Virus record (IMG/VR): IMGVR_UViG_3300035661_000235
Location: 1 to 31,465 of that record
DNA: 31,465 nucleotides
Direction: 5' to 3' (one strand)
Origin: a virus
The notes below the pieces were generated by a model that did no database searches, was not told the origin of the DNA, and saw nothing but the letters and a program-made list of their open reading frames with translations. Both the position numbers and the translations under genes were made by a program. Of this stretch, positions 13,990 through 20,203 are shown in pieces; position 1 is the stretch's first letter, and each line of letters starts with the position of its first letter.

Positions 13990-14321
13990 TCCCGCCGCCT
14001 TTCCTCGAACGCGTCCGCGTGCTCACCGATGCCCTCGCGCGGGTGCCCGGGATCTCCGACGTGGGCGACACCCGCGCCGGCTACCGCGGGGGGCTGTACA
14101 AGGGCGAGCTCTTCCGCCGCTACCGTGTGCCTCCTCCGGTGCTCGCGCGGACGATCCTCTACCAGCAGGAGCGCCAGTCGGGGCCTCAGTGGGGCGCCCG
14201 GCTGCTCGTCGCCTTCGTGGGCGTGCTCAACGAAGCCAACGCCGGCAACCGCCCGGGGCTGGTCTCGCGACTCGAGGATCTCGCCGCGCTGTGCACCGCC
14301 TGGGCGGAGAGCTCGCGATGA
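13986..14321 (+). CDS. Hypothetical early protein, 111 aa
   Basis: 111 residues, coupled at both ends (ATGA overlaps). Contains ERVRVLTDALARVPGISDVG, RAGYRGGLYKGELFRRYRVP, TILYQQERQSGPQWGARLLV and a helical end. Balanced composition and a normal helix/strand mix, no Cys, no signal peptide. Not recognised; coding reality is supported by coupling and by natural composition. Confidence 0.6.
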   Translation: MIPPPFLERVRVLTDALARVPGISDVGDTRAGYRGGLYKGELFRRYRVPPPVLARTILYQQERQSGPQWGARLLVAFVGVLNEANAGNRPGLVSRLEDLAALCTAWAESSR

Positions 14322-14518
14322 CGCCCGCCGAGCGCGAAGACATGCTCGTCCGCGCCATGGCCACCGCCCTCGAGGCGTCCCTGCTCCTGATCGAGACCTC
14401 GCAGCTCCTCCAACAGGCTGGGGAGCTGCACCAGAGCGCGGAGTTTGCCCGGCTCTCCGCCCAGGTGGCCGACCGCGTCTCCTCCTTCGCCCAGGGCGTT
14501 CGAGGAGGTGCCCAGTGA
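14318..14518 (+). CDS. Small helical protein, 66 aa
   Basis: 66 residues from an ATG overlapping the previous stop. Almost entirely helical: MTPAEREDMLVRAMATALEA, SLLLIETSQLLQQAGELHQS, AEFARLSAQVADRVSSFAQG. The regular hydrophobic spacing suggests a helical hairpin or coiled-coil dimer. Next gene starts within its stop (GTGA). No function assigned. Confidence 0.6.
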   Translation: MTPAEREDMLVRAMATALEASLLLIETSQLLQQAGELHQSAEFARLSAQVADRVSSFAQGVRGGAQ

Positions 14519-14784
14519 GCAGTACCGAGAAGCGGAGGAGGTGCGCTCGGTCGTTCCTTGAACTCGAGCACCTGCGCGCGCGGGTGCTCAGGCTCACGCG
14601 TGCAGTCACGGGGCTCTACACGCGTCAGCCGCCCCAGCGACTGGGAGACCGAGCCTCGCGGCGCCCAGGTCGTCACCTGCTCAGCCTGCGGCAGAGCTCG
14701 CCGCGATGGCCCCGGCCCGCACTCACCCCACTTCTCGGCTGCCGGCGCCCTCGTCGTCGGCCCACCAATTCTTCGCACCCCTGA
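14515..14784 (+). CDS. Small basic helical protein, possibly frameshifted near 14636
   Basis: 89 residues as read in frame from the GTG overlapping the previous stop (GTGA). The first 40 residues (RSFLELEHLRARVLRLTRAV, then TGLYTRQPP) are natural: a basic helix with heptad leucines. After about 14636 this frame turns Arg/Pro/Ser-rich, while the +1 frame becomes credible (SDWETEPRGAQVVTCSACGR, RARRDGPGPHSPH) and stays open into the methyltransferase-like gene. The change occurs at CCGCCCC, where CCC-C could allow a +1 slip. Either a real frameshift, an assembly indel or a short gene with a ragged end. Confidence 0.4.
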   Translation: MSSTEKRRRCARSFLELEHLRARVLRLTRAVTGLYTRQPPQRLGDRASRRPGRHLLSLRQSSPRWPRPALTPLLGCRRPRRRPTNSSHP

Positions 14785-14794
14785 ACAATCGAAC

Positions 14795-15388
14795 ATGACA
14801 GCCCCTCTCTCTCCCCCAGCTGCTGACCTGCTCCTGAAGCTGTTCAACGCCTATGATCTCTTCGCCGGCGGCGGAGGCGTCTCGACCGGAATCGAGGCTG
14901 CAACCGGACACCCGGTCACCGTCGCGATCAACCACTCGCCGGGCGCCATCGCGGTACACGAGGCCAACCACGCGCACACGCACCACCTGATCTCCGACGT
15001 CCGATCCCCTCTCCCGACGATCACCGCGGGCGGAGTCGATCGCCGCGTTCAGGTGCGCGCCTTCCTCGCCGCCTACTACGGGAGCGACGGCAAGGACGTG
15101 GGGCAGAGCCTCCGGGAGCCGCTGCGCACCGTCGTCACCCGAGATCGATTCGCCCTGGTCACCGTGGCCGGCGTCGAGCACGAGATCTACGACATTGGGC
15201 ACCGAATGCTGCACTGGTCAGAGCTGCTGCGCGCCCAGTTCGGACGCTTTGCTCAGGCGTATGACCTCAGCGCCGTCAAGACCGTGAAGGAGAAGATCAA
15301 GCTGCTCGGGAACAGCGTTCCTCCTGAGCTCGTTGAGGCGCTGGTGCGGGCGAACATCTCGCAGGGCTTCGCGCGGAGGGCGGCGTGA
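14795..15388 (+). CDS. C5-cytosine DNA methyltransferase-like protein lacking the catalytic core
   Basis: 197 residues from the ATG at 14795 (the frame is open upstream). Motif I is intact (NAYDLFAGGGGVSTGIEAAT), followed by a motif II-like VAINHSPGAIAVHEANHAHT and SDV as motif III. The sequence then jumps to RSPLPTITAGG and the C-terminal parts: SLREPLRTVVTRDRFALVTV, RMLHWSELLRAQFG and KIKLLGNSVPPELVEALVRA (motifs IX-X). Motif IV with its catalytic Cys (PCQ), VI (ENV) and VIII are absent, and the protein is well under the usual 330 or more residues. An in-frame internal deletion is the simplest reading. It may still bind SAM or DNA but should not methylate alone. Confidence 0.75.
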   Translation: MTAPLSPPAADLLLKLFNAYDLFAGGGGVSTGIEAATGHPVTVAINHSPGAIAVHEANHAHTHHLISDVRSPLPTITAGGVDRRVQVRAFLAAYYGSDGKDVGQSLREPLRTVVTRDRFALVTVAGVEHEIYDIGHRMLHWSELLRAQFGRFAQAYDLSAVKTVKEKIKLLGNSVPPELVEALVRANISQGFARRAA

Positions 15389-15780
15389 TCTTCAGACTCG
15401 ACGACCAAGCCGACGTCTACGTCTCGACGTGGCGGACGGCTCGCAAACATCACCGGTGCTGTTGCTGCGGCCACGTCGTGGTGCCGGGCTCCCAGTACCG
15501 CTGCGACTCAATCGTCGCGGACGGTCGCGCCTACAGCGAGAAGTGTTGTTTCGCGTGCGCGGCAGCGCTCTTCGTTTTCCTCGAGATACACGGCGCGTAT
15601 CCGTCGCCGAGCTGGTTCCGCGACGTACTCCAAGCAGACGCCTCCTCCGACTGCCGCTGGGGCGGACTCGAGGCGCGTCGCAGGCGCAAGAGCGAACTGC
15701 GCGCGGAGCGCGACATGTTGGCGGGCCTGCTGCGCCGTTGGCGCGCTGCCCCTGACCAGATGCCTGGAGGCCTACCTTGA
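15385..15780 (+). CDS. Cys-rich zinc-binding protein, unknown
   Basis: 131 residues from a GTG overlapping the previous stop (GTGA). The centre has HHRCCCCGHVVVPGSQYRCD then SEKCCFACAAALFVFLE: CxxC, later Cys and another CxxC, a treble-clef or zinc-ribbon layout. The C-terminal third is a basic helix (LEARRRRKSELRAERDMLAG, then LLRRWR). The stop overlaps the TTG of the next small ORF. Likely nucleic-acid binding. No family recognised. Confidence 0.6.
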   Translation: MIFRLDDQADVYVSTWRTARKHHRCCCCGHVVVPGSQYRCDSIVADGRAYSEKCCFACAAALFVFLEIHGAYPSPSWFRDVLQADASSDCRWGGLEARRRRKSELRAERDMLAGLLRRWRAAPDQMPGGLP

Positions 15781-15819
15781 GCCACATCGCTGTCGACCTG
15801 AAGGTGATCGAGGGACTCG
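15766..15819 (+). repeat. 54-bp direct repeat, copy 1
   Basis: Matches 16555-16608 at 51 of 54 positions by eye. It spans GGAGGCCTACC, the start codon and the first 13 codons (SHIAVDLKVIEGL) of the following ORF. Copy 2 does the same for the replication initiator, so a start region including its ribosome site was duplicated. Confidence 0.85.
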
Positions 15820-15866
15820 AGGATTTGGTGGCCGAGGTGACCAGCTTGGCGGGGGTCTACCGGTGA
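15777..15866 (+). CDS. 29-aa ORF duplicating the N-terminus of the replication initiator
   Basis: TTG start overlapping the previous stop (TTGA), GGAGG 7 bases upstream, stop overlapping the next GTG. The first 14 residues (LSHIAVDLKVIEGL) equal those of the initiator at 16566 except for Tyr to His; then it diverges (EDLVAEVTSLAGVYR) and ends. This looks like the remnant of a duplicated initiator gene, kept short or kept only for translational coupling. Whether the peptide has a role is unknown. Confidence 0.45.
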   Translation: MSHIAVDLKVIEGLEDLVAEVTSLAGVYR

Positions 15867-16408
15867 GCGCCCCGTACACGCTGGAGGAGGCGCTCGCGCT
15901 CCGCGCGAGCCACTACGGAGCCAGCGCGGCTCGCGTCATCGCCACCGTCGAGGCACTGAACGCGCTCAAGGCAGAGGTCGAACTCCATCGGCGCGAGCTC
16001 GCCGGCTGGAAGAAGTCGCTGGCGGAGTCGTACGAGGAGAGGAAGAGCGCCATCGCCGAGCGCAACGAGGCTCGCGAGCGCGAGGAGGCGCTGCGCAAAA
16101 CCCTCGAACACGCCCTCGTGAATGCCATCGCGGTGGAGAAGGCGCGCGAGGTCGAGGCGCCCCGGCGGCCCGCCGCCAACCCTGACCTCGTGCGGGTCCG
16201 CTCCCGGCTCGGGGCTGCGGTGCTGGAGTTCTGCCGCTCCCGGCTGGGGCAAACCTTCCATGCCGCCGAGCTCCACGGCGCCGTCCCGTACGCTGCGCCT
16301 GCCTCCGCCGAATACACCCTCCGCGAGCTGCGCCGCGACGGGGTGGTGGACTACCAAGTCGTCTCCCGCTCGGAGTCGCTCTACCTCGTGCGGGCGGTGG
16401 CCTCGTGA
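15863..16408 (+). CDS. Coiled-coil plus winged-helix-like DNA-binding protein
   Basis: 181 residues from a GTG overlapping the previous stop. Residues 1-100 are a long charged helix (LKAEVELHRRELAGWKKSLA, SYEERKSAIAERNEAREREE) that should form a coiled coil. Residues 104-180 (NPDLVRVRSRLGAAVLEFCR, FHAAELHGAVPYAAPASAEY, TLRELRRDGVVDYQVVSRSE) are a close copy of the domain in the 13110-13427 protein and fit a winged HTH. It precedes the initiator gene and the ori-like repeats, so a helper in origin recognition or early regulation is a reasonable guess. Confidence 0.65.
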   Translation: MSAPYTLEEALALRASHYGASAARVIATVEALNALKAEVELHRRELAGWKKSLAESYEERKSAIAERNEAREREEALRKTLEHALVNAIAVEKAREVEAPRRPAANPDLVRVRSRLGAAVLEFCRSRLGQTFHAAELHGAVPYAAPASAEYTLRELRRDGVVDYQVVSRSESLYLVRAVAS

Positions 16409-16569
16409 GCCCGTACACCCGAGACCGGCGCCTGCGCGCTGTCGAAGACGTCTCCACGGACACAAGATACGCCGCCGTTGCGCGGGAGCGCCTCGCGGCT
16501 GAGTCTCGCGGCCTAACACTGCGCGACGCGCGCGCCGGACAACTCTCCCTCCTCGGAGGCCTACCGTGA
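16405..16569 (+). CDS. Small coupled ORF, 54 aa
   Basis: 54 residues from a GTG overlapping the previous stop; its own stop overlaps the initiator GTG. Sequence VSPYTRDRRLRAVEDVSTDT, RYAAVARERLAAESRGLTLR, DARAGQLSLLGGLP. The ending LSLLGG is reminiscent of bacterial beta-clamp-binding peptides (QLSLF-like), here GQLSLLGG, so clamp contact is a possibility but a weak one. GGAGG for the initiator lies within its last codons. Reality rests on coupling at both ends. Confidence 0.5.
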   Translation: MSPYTRDRRLRAVEDVSTDTRYAAVARERLAAESRGLTLRDARAGQLSLLGGLP

Positions 16570-16608
16570 GCTACATCGCTGTCGACCTGAAGGTGATCGA
16601 GGGGCTCG
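16555..16608 (+). repeat. 54-bp direct repeat, copy 2
   Basis: Near-identical partner of 15766-15819, covering the ribosome site, start codon and first codons of the replication initiator. The copies are 789 bp apart in the same orientation, so recombination between them would delete the coiled-coil wHTH gene and the 54-aa ORF. Confidence 0.85.
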
Positions 16609-17522
16609 CCGGGCAGGTAGCCCGGGCCTCCGCCGCCTCCGAAGATCGCGTGTTGGCCGGGCTCGTGCGCCTATGGCACCGGTGCTGGGTCACCACCTCC
16701 GACACCGTCACCCGATCGCAGCTCGCGGGCGTGTTCGGTGTCGATGGCGTCGAGGCCCTCGCCGACGCCCTCGTGCACCTCGAGTTCCTCGACGTCGTCG
16801 AGGGGGGCTGGCGGGTGCGTGGCGCAGAGCGTTATCTGCGCCTCAAGGAGTCGCGCAGGGCCGGCGCGCAGAAGACGAACGCCGCACGCTCTAGAGCGTC
16901 GCTCAAGTCACGCTCTAGAGCGTCATTGAGCGACGCTGGAGCGACGCTCCCGGACGCTCTCCCACCGAGCACCGAGCACCGAACACCGAACACCGAAGAA
17001 AAGATGGCGCCGGCCGCTTCGCAGCCGCCGCTGGCGCTGGTCGAGCAAGAGCCTGAGCGCAGGCCCCTGAAGGGGTCAGCCGCCATCTGCGAGGACTTCG
17101 CCGCTGTCGTGGGGGTCGCGTACCAGTGGCAGGGCGCGAAGGATAGCGCGGCCCTGGCGGCCATGCTCAAGGCCTCGACGCTCGAGGAGGTGCGCGCCCG
17201 GTGGCGCCGAGGCCTCGCCGAGCCCCCTGGCTGGCTCCAGGTGCGCACCGTCGCGCAGTTGAGGGCCAAGTGGAACGACCTCGCCATCGCGCAGCCTAGC
17301 GGCCTCGCGCAGGCCTCCTGCGTGCGGTGCGGCGGGGTGGCGGCCACCTGTGTGGTCGGTGACGAGTTCGCTGTGTGCTACCCCTGCGCCGGCGACTGGT
17401 CGCAGGCCTCGCGCGGGGGGCGCCACGTGAGCGGGGAGCTGTTCGATTGGTCCACGCCCGAGGGGGTCGCGGCGATCTCCGCGTTCACGCGCCACTGGGC
17501 CTCGAGCCGGGGGGCGGCATGA
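16566..17522 (+). CDS. Replication initiator-like protein (O/DnaD-type organiser) with internal iterons
   Basis: 318 residues from a GTG preceded by GGAGG. Residues 1-95 form a winged-helix domain (DRVLAGLVRLWHRCWVTTSD, SQLAGVFGVDGVEALADALV, FLDVVEGGWRVRGAERYLRL) of the type found at the N-terminus of phage replisome organisers, ending in the typical RYLRLKESRRAGAQK basic tail. Residues 100-165 are a low-complexity linker encoded by palindromic and tandem DNA repeats, as in lambda gene O where the origin lies within the gene. Residues 170-245 are a second helical domain (RARWRRGLAEPPGWLQVRTV). Residues 252-274 carry a zinc ribbon (CVRCGG ... CYPCAG). No helicase or polymerase gene is present, so host replication proteins would be recruited. 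Confidence 0.72.
   Translation: MSYIAVDLKVIEGLAGQVARASAASEDRVLAGLVRLWHRCWVTTSDTVTRSQLAGVFGVDGVEALADALVHLEFLDVVEGGWRVRGAERYLRLKESRRAGAQKTNAARSRASLKSRSRASLSDAGATLPDALPPSTEHRTPNTEEKMAPAASQPPLALVEQEPERRPLKGSAAICEDFAAVVGVAYQWQGAKDSAALAAMLKASTLEEVRARWRRGLAEPPGWLQVRTVAQLRAKWNDLAIAQPSGLAQASCVRCGGVAATCVVGDEFAVCYPCAGDWSQASRGGRHVSGELFDWSTPEGVAAISAFTRHWASSRGAA
16886..16998. other. Candidate replication origin (palindromic iterons and 7-bp tandem repeats)
   Basis: Two perfect 14-bp palindromes ACGCTCTAGAGCGT at 16886-16899 and 16910-16923, 24 bp apart, are followed by GAGCGACGCT-type half-sites to about 16960. Five tandem 7-bp units (ACCGAGC x2, ACCGAAC x2, ACCGAAG) lie at 16964-16998, then a short A-rich stretch (GAAGAAAAGATGG). 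The cluster falls in the disordered linker of the initiator gene. Layout is as in lambdoid origins; function inferred. Confidence 0.68.
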
Positions 17523-17953
17523 TCTCCGCGCGCCTCGACCGACGCCAGCGGGTGATCGCGCAGCTCCGCGACGCACGCCCGTTCCTGCTGGTCACCCTGC
17601 CGTTCCGCCTGAGCTCCCGCGGGAATGCCCGCGGGCACTCGCTCGCGCACGCGAAAGGCATCGCTGCTCAGCGTGAGGGCACCACCCTGAAGCTCGCGGT
17701 GCACCGAGCACGGCTGATCGAACACCTGGACAAGTCTGCTGTGCTCGCCGTTCGCGCCGTGCGCGTCTCTCCGCAGGAACTCGACGTGCACGACAACCTC
17801 GGCATGTCGCTGAAGGCCGTGATCGATGGGATCGCCGACGCCCTGAAGGTCACCGACGCAGATCCCCGAATCGAGTTCATTCCCGACGCTCAGCGTGGTG
17901 CTCCTCCTAGCGTCGTGGTGGAGTTCTACCCGCTTCCCCCTGGTGCCCTATGA
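17519..17953 (+). CDS. RusA-like Holliday junction resolvase
   Basis: 144 residues from the ATG overlapping the initiator stop (ATGA). RusA-family features are visible: N-terminal strand FLLVTLPFRLSSRGNARGH, and the acidic core ELDVHDNLGMSLKAVIDGIA then DALKVTDADPRIEFI, matching the family pattern D-x-DN-x(5)-K-x(3)-D-x(3)-DALGVDDxxI, with Asp92, Lys99, Asp103 and Asp113/115 as likely active-site residues. The strand SVVVEFYPLP ends the fold. It is slightly longer than typical RusA. It would cut branched intermediates during replication or recombination before packaging. Coupled to the methyltransferase gene (ATGA). Confidence 0.78.
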   Translation: MISARLDRRQRVIAQLRDARPFLLVTLPFRLSSRGNARGHSLAHAKGIAAQREGTTLKLAVHRARLIEHLDKSAVLAVRAVRVSPQELDVHDNLGMSLKAVIDGIADALKVTDADPRIEFIPDAQRGAPPSVVVEFYPLPPGAL

Positions 17954-19131
17954 TCCTCGACGTGCTGGAAGGCCGCGCCCAATGGGCGCTCGTGAATGGC
18001 GACGCGTGCGAGGTGCTCGCGCAGATCCCTCGCGTCGATCACGTGATCACCGATCCGCCCTACTCGCCTCACGTGCACGGGAAGCAACGCCGAATGCTTC
18101 GCGGGGCCGGCGGGGCATCGGTCGGTGATGCGCCCCTCGGTTTTGACGCGCTCACCGACAACACCCGCTCGACGATGGCGCTCGAGTTCGCGCGCCTGTG
18201 CGCTCGCTGGTGCCTCGTGTTCTCCGACGCTGAATCGGTGCACCTCTGGCTCAGGGACCTCACCTGCGCTGGCCTGCGCCACGTGCGCACCGGGGCCTGG
18301 GTCAAGGTGAACGGGCAGCCGCAGCTGAGCGGGGATCGTCCCGCTGTGGGATTTGAAGCGATCGAGATCGCACACGGCGCGCAGAAATGCGCGTGGAACA
18401 ACGGAGGACACCCAGCAGTCTGGCAGGTGGCGATCGCGACCGACCGCAACGGCCGGGGTGATCGCGTGCACACGACGCAGAAGCCGATCGGGCTCATGCT
18501 ACGCTTGGTCGAGCAGTTCACAAACCCCGGAGACGTGGTGCTTGACCCATTCGCAGGCTCCGGCACGACGGGAATCGCGTGCCTCGCGCTCGGGCGTAGG
18601 TTCATCGGTGTCGAGCGCGATCAGGCGTATGCAGAGATCGCTCGGAAGCGTCTCGCCGCCGAGGGGCGCGGGCTCACGCTCGCTGACGCCTCGAGCGGGC
18701 AGTGCTCGATCTACGACGTGATTGCATCGATCGACGAAGAGCCCGAGGAGGTCGAGAGCGAGCCGCCGACCACCCGTGGGATCCCTCTCGAGAAGCGGAA
18801 GCGGATCCGCGAACTGCGCGCCGAAGGACTGCCCCTGGGCATCGTGAGCGAGCGCCTCGGGGTCCACGTGAACACGGCGCTGAAGTACAGCCGTCGTTCG
18901 ACTCTTAAACGGTGCGCGACCTGCCAGCGCAAGCTGCGAGGCAAGGAAATGCGCTGCTACCTGTGCCGAGGAATGCGCGCCAGCGCCGCGCGCACCGTTC
19001 GCCAGGCGCTGAGCCGGGGAGAGCCTCTCGCGAACGTCGCCAGCAAGTACCGCCTGCGCCCCAGCGTGGTGCGCGAGCTCGCCGCCCAGTTCCAAGCGGA
19101 GAAGGGCGCGCTTGAAGCGCCACGTGACTGA
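17950..19131 (+). CDS. DNA methyltransferase (DPPY type) fused to HTH, zinc finger and second HTH
   Basis: 393 residues. DPPY (35-38, in VITDPPYSPH) is catalytic motif IV and FAGSGTTG (201-208) is the SAM-binding motif I; the order IV before I makes it a beta-class amino-methyltransferase acting on adenine N6 or cytosine N4. HTTQKPIGLMLRLVEQF is the usual segment before motif I. Residues about 210-250 finish the fold. Then come an HTH (RKRIRELRAEGLPLGIVSER, LGVHVNTALKYS; 281-314), a zinc finger (CATC ... CYLC; Cys322, 325, 336, 339) and a second HTH-like segment (ARTVRQALSRGEPLANVASK; 346-380). The C-terminal 150 residues are unusual for such enzymes. No restriction enzyme is present, so it is orphan: self-protection or regulation. 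Confidence 0.85.
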   Translation: MILDVLEGRAQWALVNGDACEVLAQIPRVDHVITDPPYSPHVHGKQRRMLRGAGGASVGDAPLGFDALTDNTRSTMALEFARLCARWCLVFSDAESVHLWLRDLTCAGLRHVRTGAWVKVNGQPQLSGDRPAVGFEAIEIAHGAQKCAWNNGGHPAVWQVAIATDRNGRGDRVHTTQKPIGLMLRLVEQFTNPGDVVLDPFAGSGTTGIACLALGRRFIGVERDQAYAEIARKRLAAEGRGLTLADASSGQCSIYDVIASIDEEPEEVESEPPTTRGIPLEKRKRIRELRAEGLPLGIVSERLGVHVNTALKYSRRSTLKRCATCQRKLRGKEMRCYLCRGMRASAARTVRQALSRGEPLANVASKYRLRPSVVRELAAQFQAEKGALEAPRD

Positions 19132-19459
19132 GCGACCGATTCTGTGTTCCGACTGGGGTCGGGATCTGGGCAGCACATTGCAGGCCTTGTGCGGCCTCGA
19201 GGCGGGCTCCGTAGGCCCCCCCCGGGGTCAGATCTCCGATCGACACCCCACCCCCCTTCGGCTACCTGCCCCTTGGAGGCGGCCTCCGGGCGCGCGAAAA
19301 TTTCCCCAGAATTCCGGGTGGGGACCCCGGCTGAGGCAACTTGGGGGGGGGGGAACCCTCAGGGGTCGTTTTTTGGGCGCGGTCTGCTCTGGTGATCCGC
19401 GTACGCCTCGAGGTCCCCGCGCTCAGATCCGTGTGACAGCCTCGGGGCACGGTCGATCC
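19132..19459. other. Non-coding gap with homopolymer runs, candidate cos/pac region
   Basis: About 330 bp between early and late genes, immediately before the small terminase. It holds C- and G-runs (CCCCCCC near 19217; 11 consecutive G at 19343-19353), a GGGTGGGGACCCC hairpin near 19317, and a T6 run. The next gene's frame is open through part of it but the residues are low quality. Packaging sites usually lie here in lambda-like genomes; no cohesive end can be read directly. Confidence 0.5.
19355..19374 (+). terminator. Short hairpin with T6 run
   Basis: ACCC-TCAG-GGGT stem-loop followed after CG by six T (19369-19374). It would end transcription from the early operon before the late genes. 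The stem is only 4 bp, so it is a weak terminator unless the upstream G-run joins the structure. Confidence 0.45.
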
Positions 19460-19477
19460 GTGGCTGCGCGGCGAAAA

Positions 19478-20203
19478 ATGAAGGGCGAGGCGCGCCGGTG
19501 CTCCCGGTGCCAGGCCGAGGGGCGCGACCCCTGGCACCCGATCACCGAGTTCCCGCCGAACAAGGCCACCGCCGACGGGCTCTCGCTCTACTGCCGGCGG
19601 TGCAAGCGCGAGTCGAGCAAGAAGCCGGCTGCCAAGGCGTCGAAGGCGCCCGAACTGTCAGACTCGAAGTCCGAATTTCTGACAGTTCCTGTCCCGCGCC
19701 CCCGCCGCCCAGGGCCTCCGAGCACGATCACCCCCGCGCTGGTCGAGCAGATCTGCACGCCCCTGCGCCGCGGGCACACCCGCCGGGTCGCCGCGCGGCT
19801 CGCTGGCGTCGACGAAGACACCCTCGCGCAGTGGATCAAGCGAGGTCGTGAGGAGAATTCTGGCCCGGCGCGCGAACTCCTCGATTCCGTCTTGGCCGCC
19901 GAGGCCCACGGAGAGCACCTGCACGTCGAGCGAGTGATCGAGGCGGGGGAGATCGACCCGACGCACAGCCGCTGGTTCCTCGAGCGGCGCTACTCACAGG
20001 GCACGGAGACGTGGGCGCGCAAAGAGCACCTCGACGTGTCGACCAACGAGGTCATGGATGCCAGCGCCGCGCGCGAACTCCTCACGAAAAAGCTCCTCGC
20101 CCTCGGGGTCGCCGCAGCGCGCCCCGCTACCGGTGCCGGAGCCGATCCGGCTGCACCACCTGATACAGATGGCGAGCCCGGAGGTCAGGAAGGGGCTCTT
20201 TGA
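19478..20203 (+). CDS. terS: Terminase small subunit-like protein with N-terminal zinc ribbon
   Basis: 241 residues from the ATG at 19478 (GTG at 19460 is also in frame; neither has a clear Shine-Dalgarno). Residues 1-50 have CSRCQAEGRDPWHP, then LSLYCRRCKRESS, two CxxC pairs of a zinc ribbon resembling those next to HNH nucleases. A basic linker follows, then an HTH-like helical part (TPLRRGHTRRVAARLAGVDE, DTLAQWIKRGREENSGPARE) as in small terminase DNA-binding domains, a helical oligomerisation part, and an Ala/Pro tail. It overlaps the large terminase start region in another frame. It should recognise the packaging site. Call based on position and HTH. Confidence 0.72.
   Translation: MKGEARRCSRCQAEGRDPWHPITEFPPNKATADGLSLYCRRCKRESSKKPAAKASKAPELSDSKSEFLTVPVPRPRRPGPPSTITPALVEQICTPLRRGHTRRVAARLAGVDEDTLAQWIKRGREENSGPARELLDSVLAAEAHGEHLHVERVIEAGEIDPTHSRWFLERRYSQGTETWARKEHLDVSTNEVMDASAARELLTKKLLALGVAAARPATGAGADPAAPPDTDGEPGGQEGAL
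19651..19687. repeat. 10-bp inverted repeat inside the small terminase gene
   Basis: GAACTGTCAG at 19651-19660 and CTGACAGTTC at 19678-19687, a perfect inverted repeat with a 17-bp centre. It falls in the linker-coding part of terS. Terminase recognition sites in many phages lie in or beside terS, so it is a candidate binding site. Confidence 0.6.

Noticed and set aside
16964-16998. CRISPR array
   Set aside because: Seven-bp units without spacers, inside a coding linker; fits iterons, not CRISPR.
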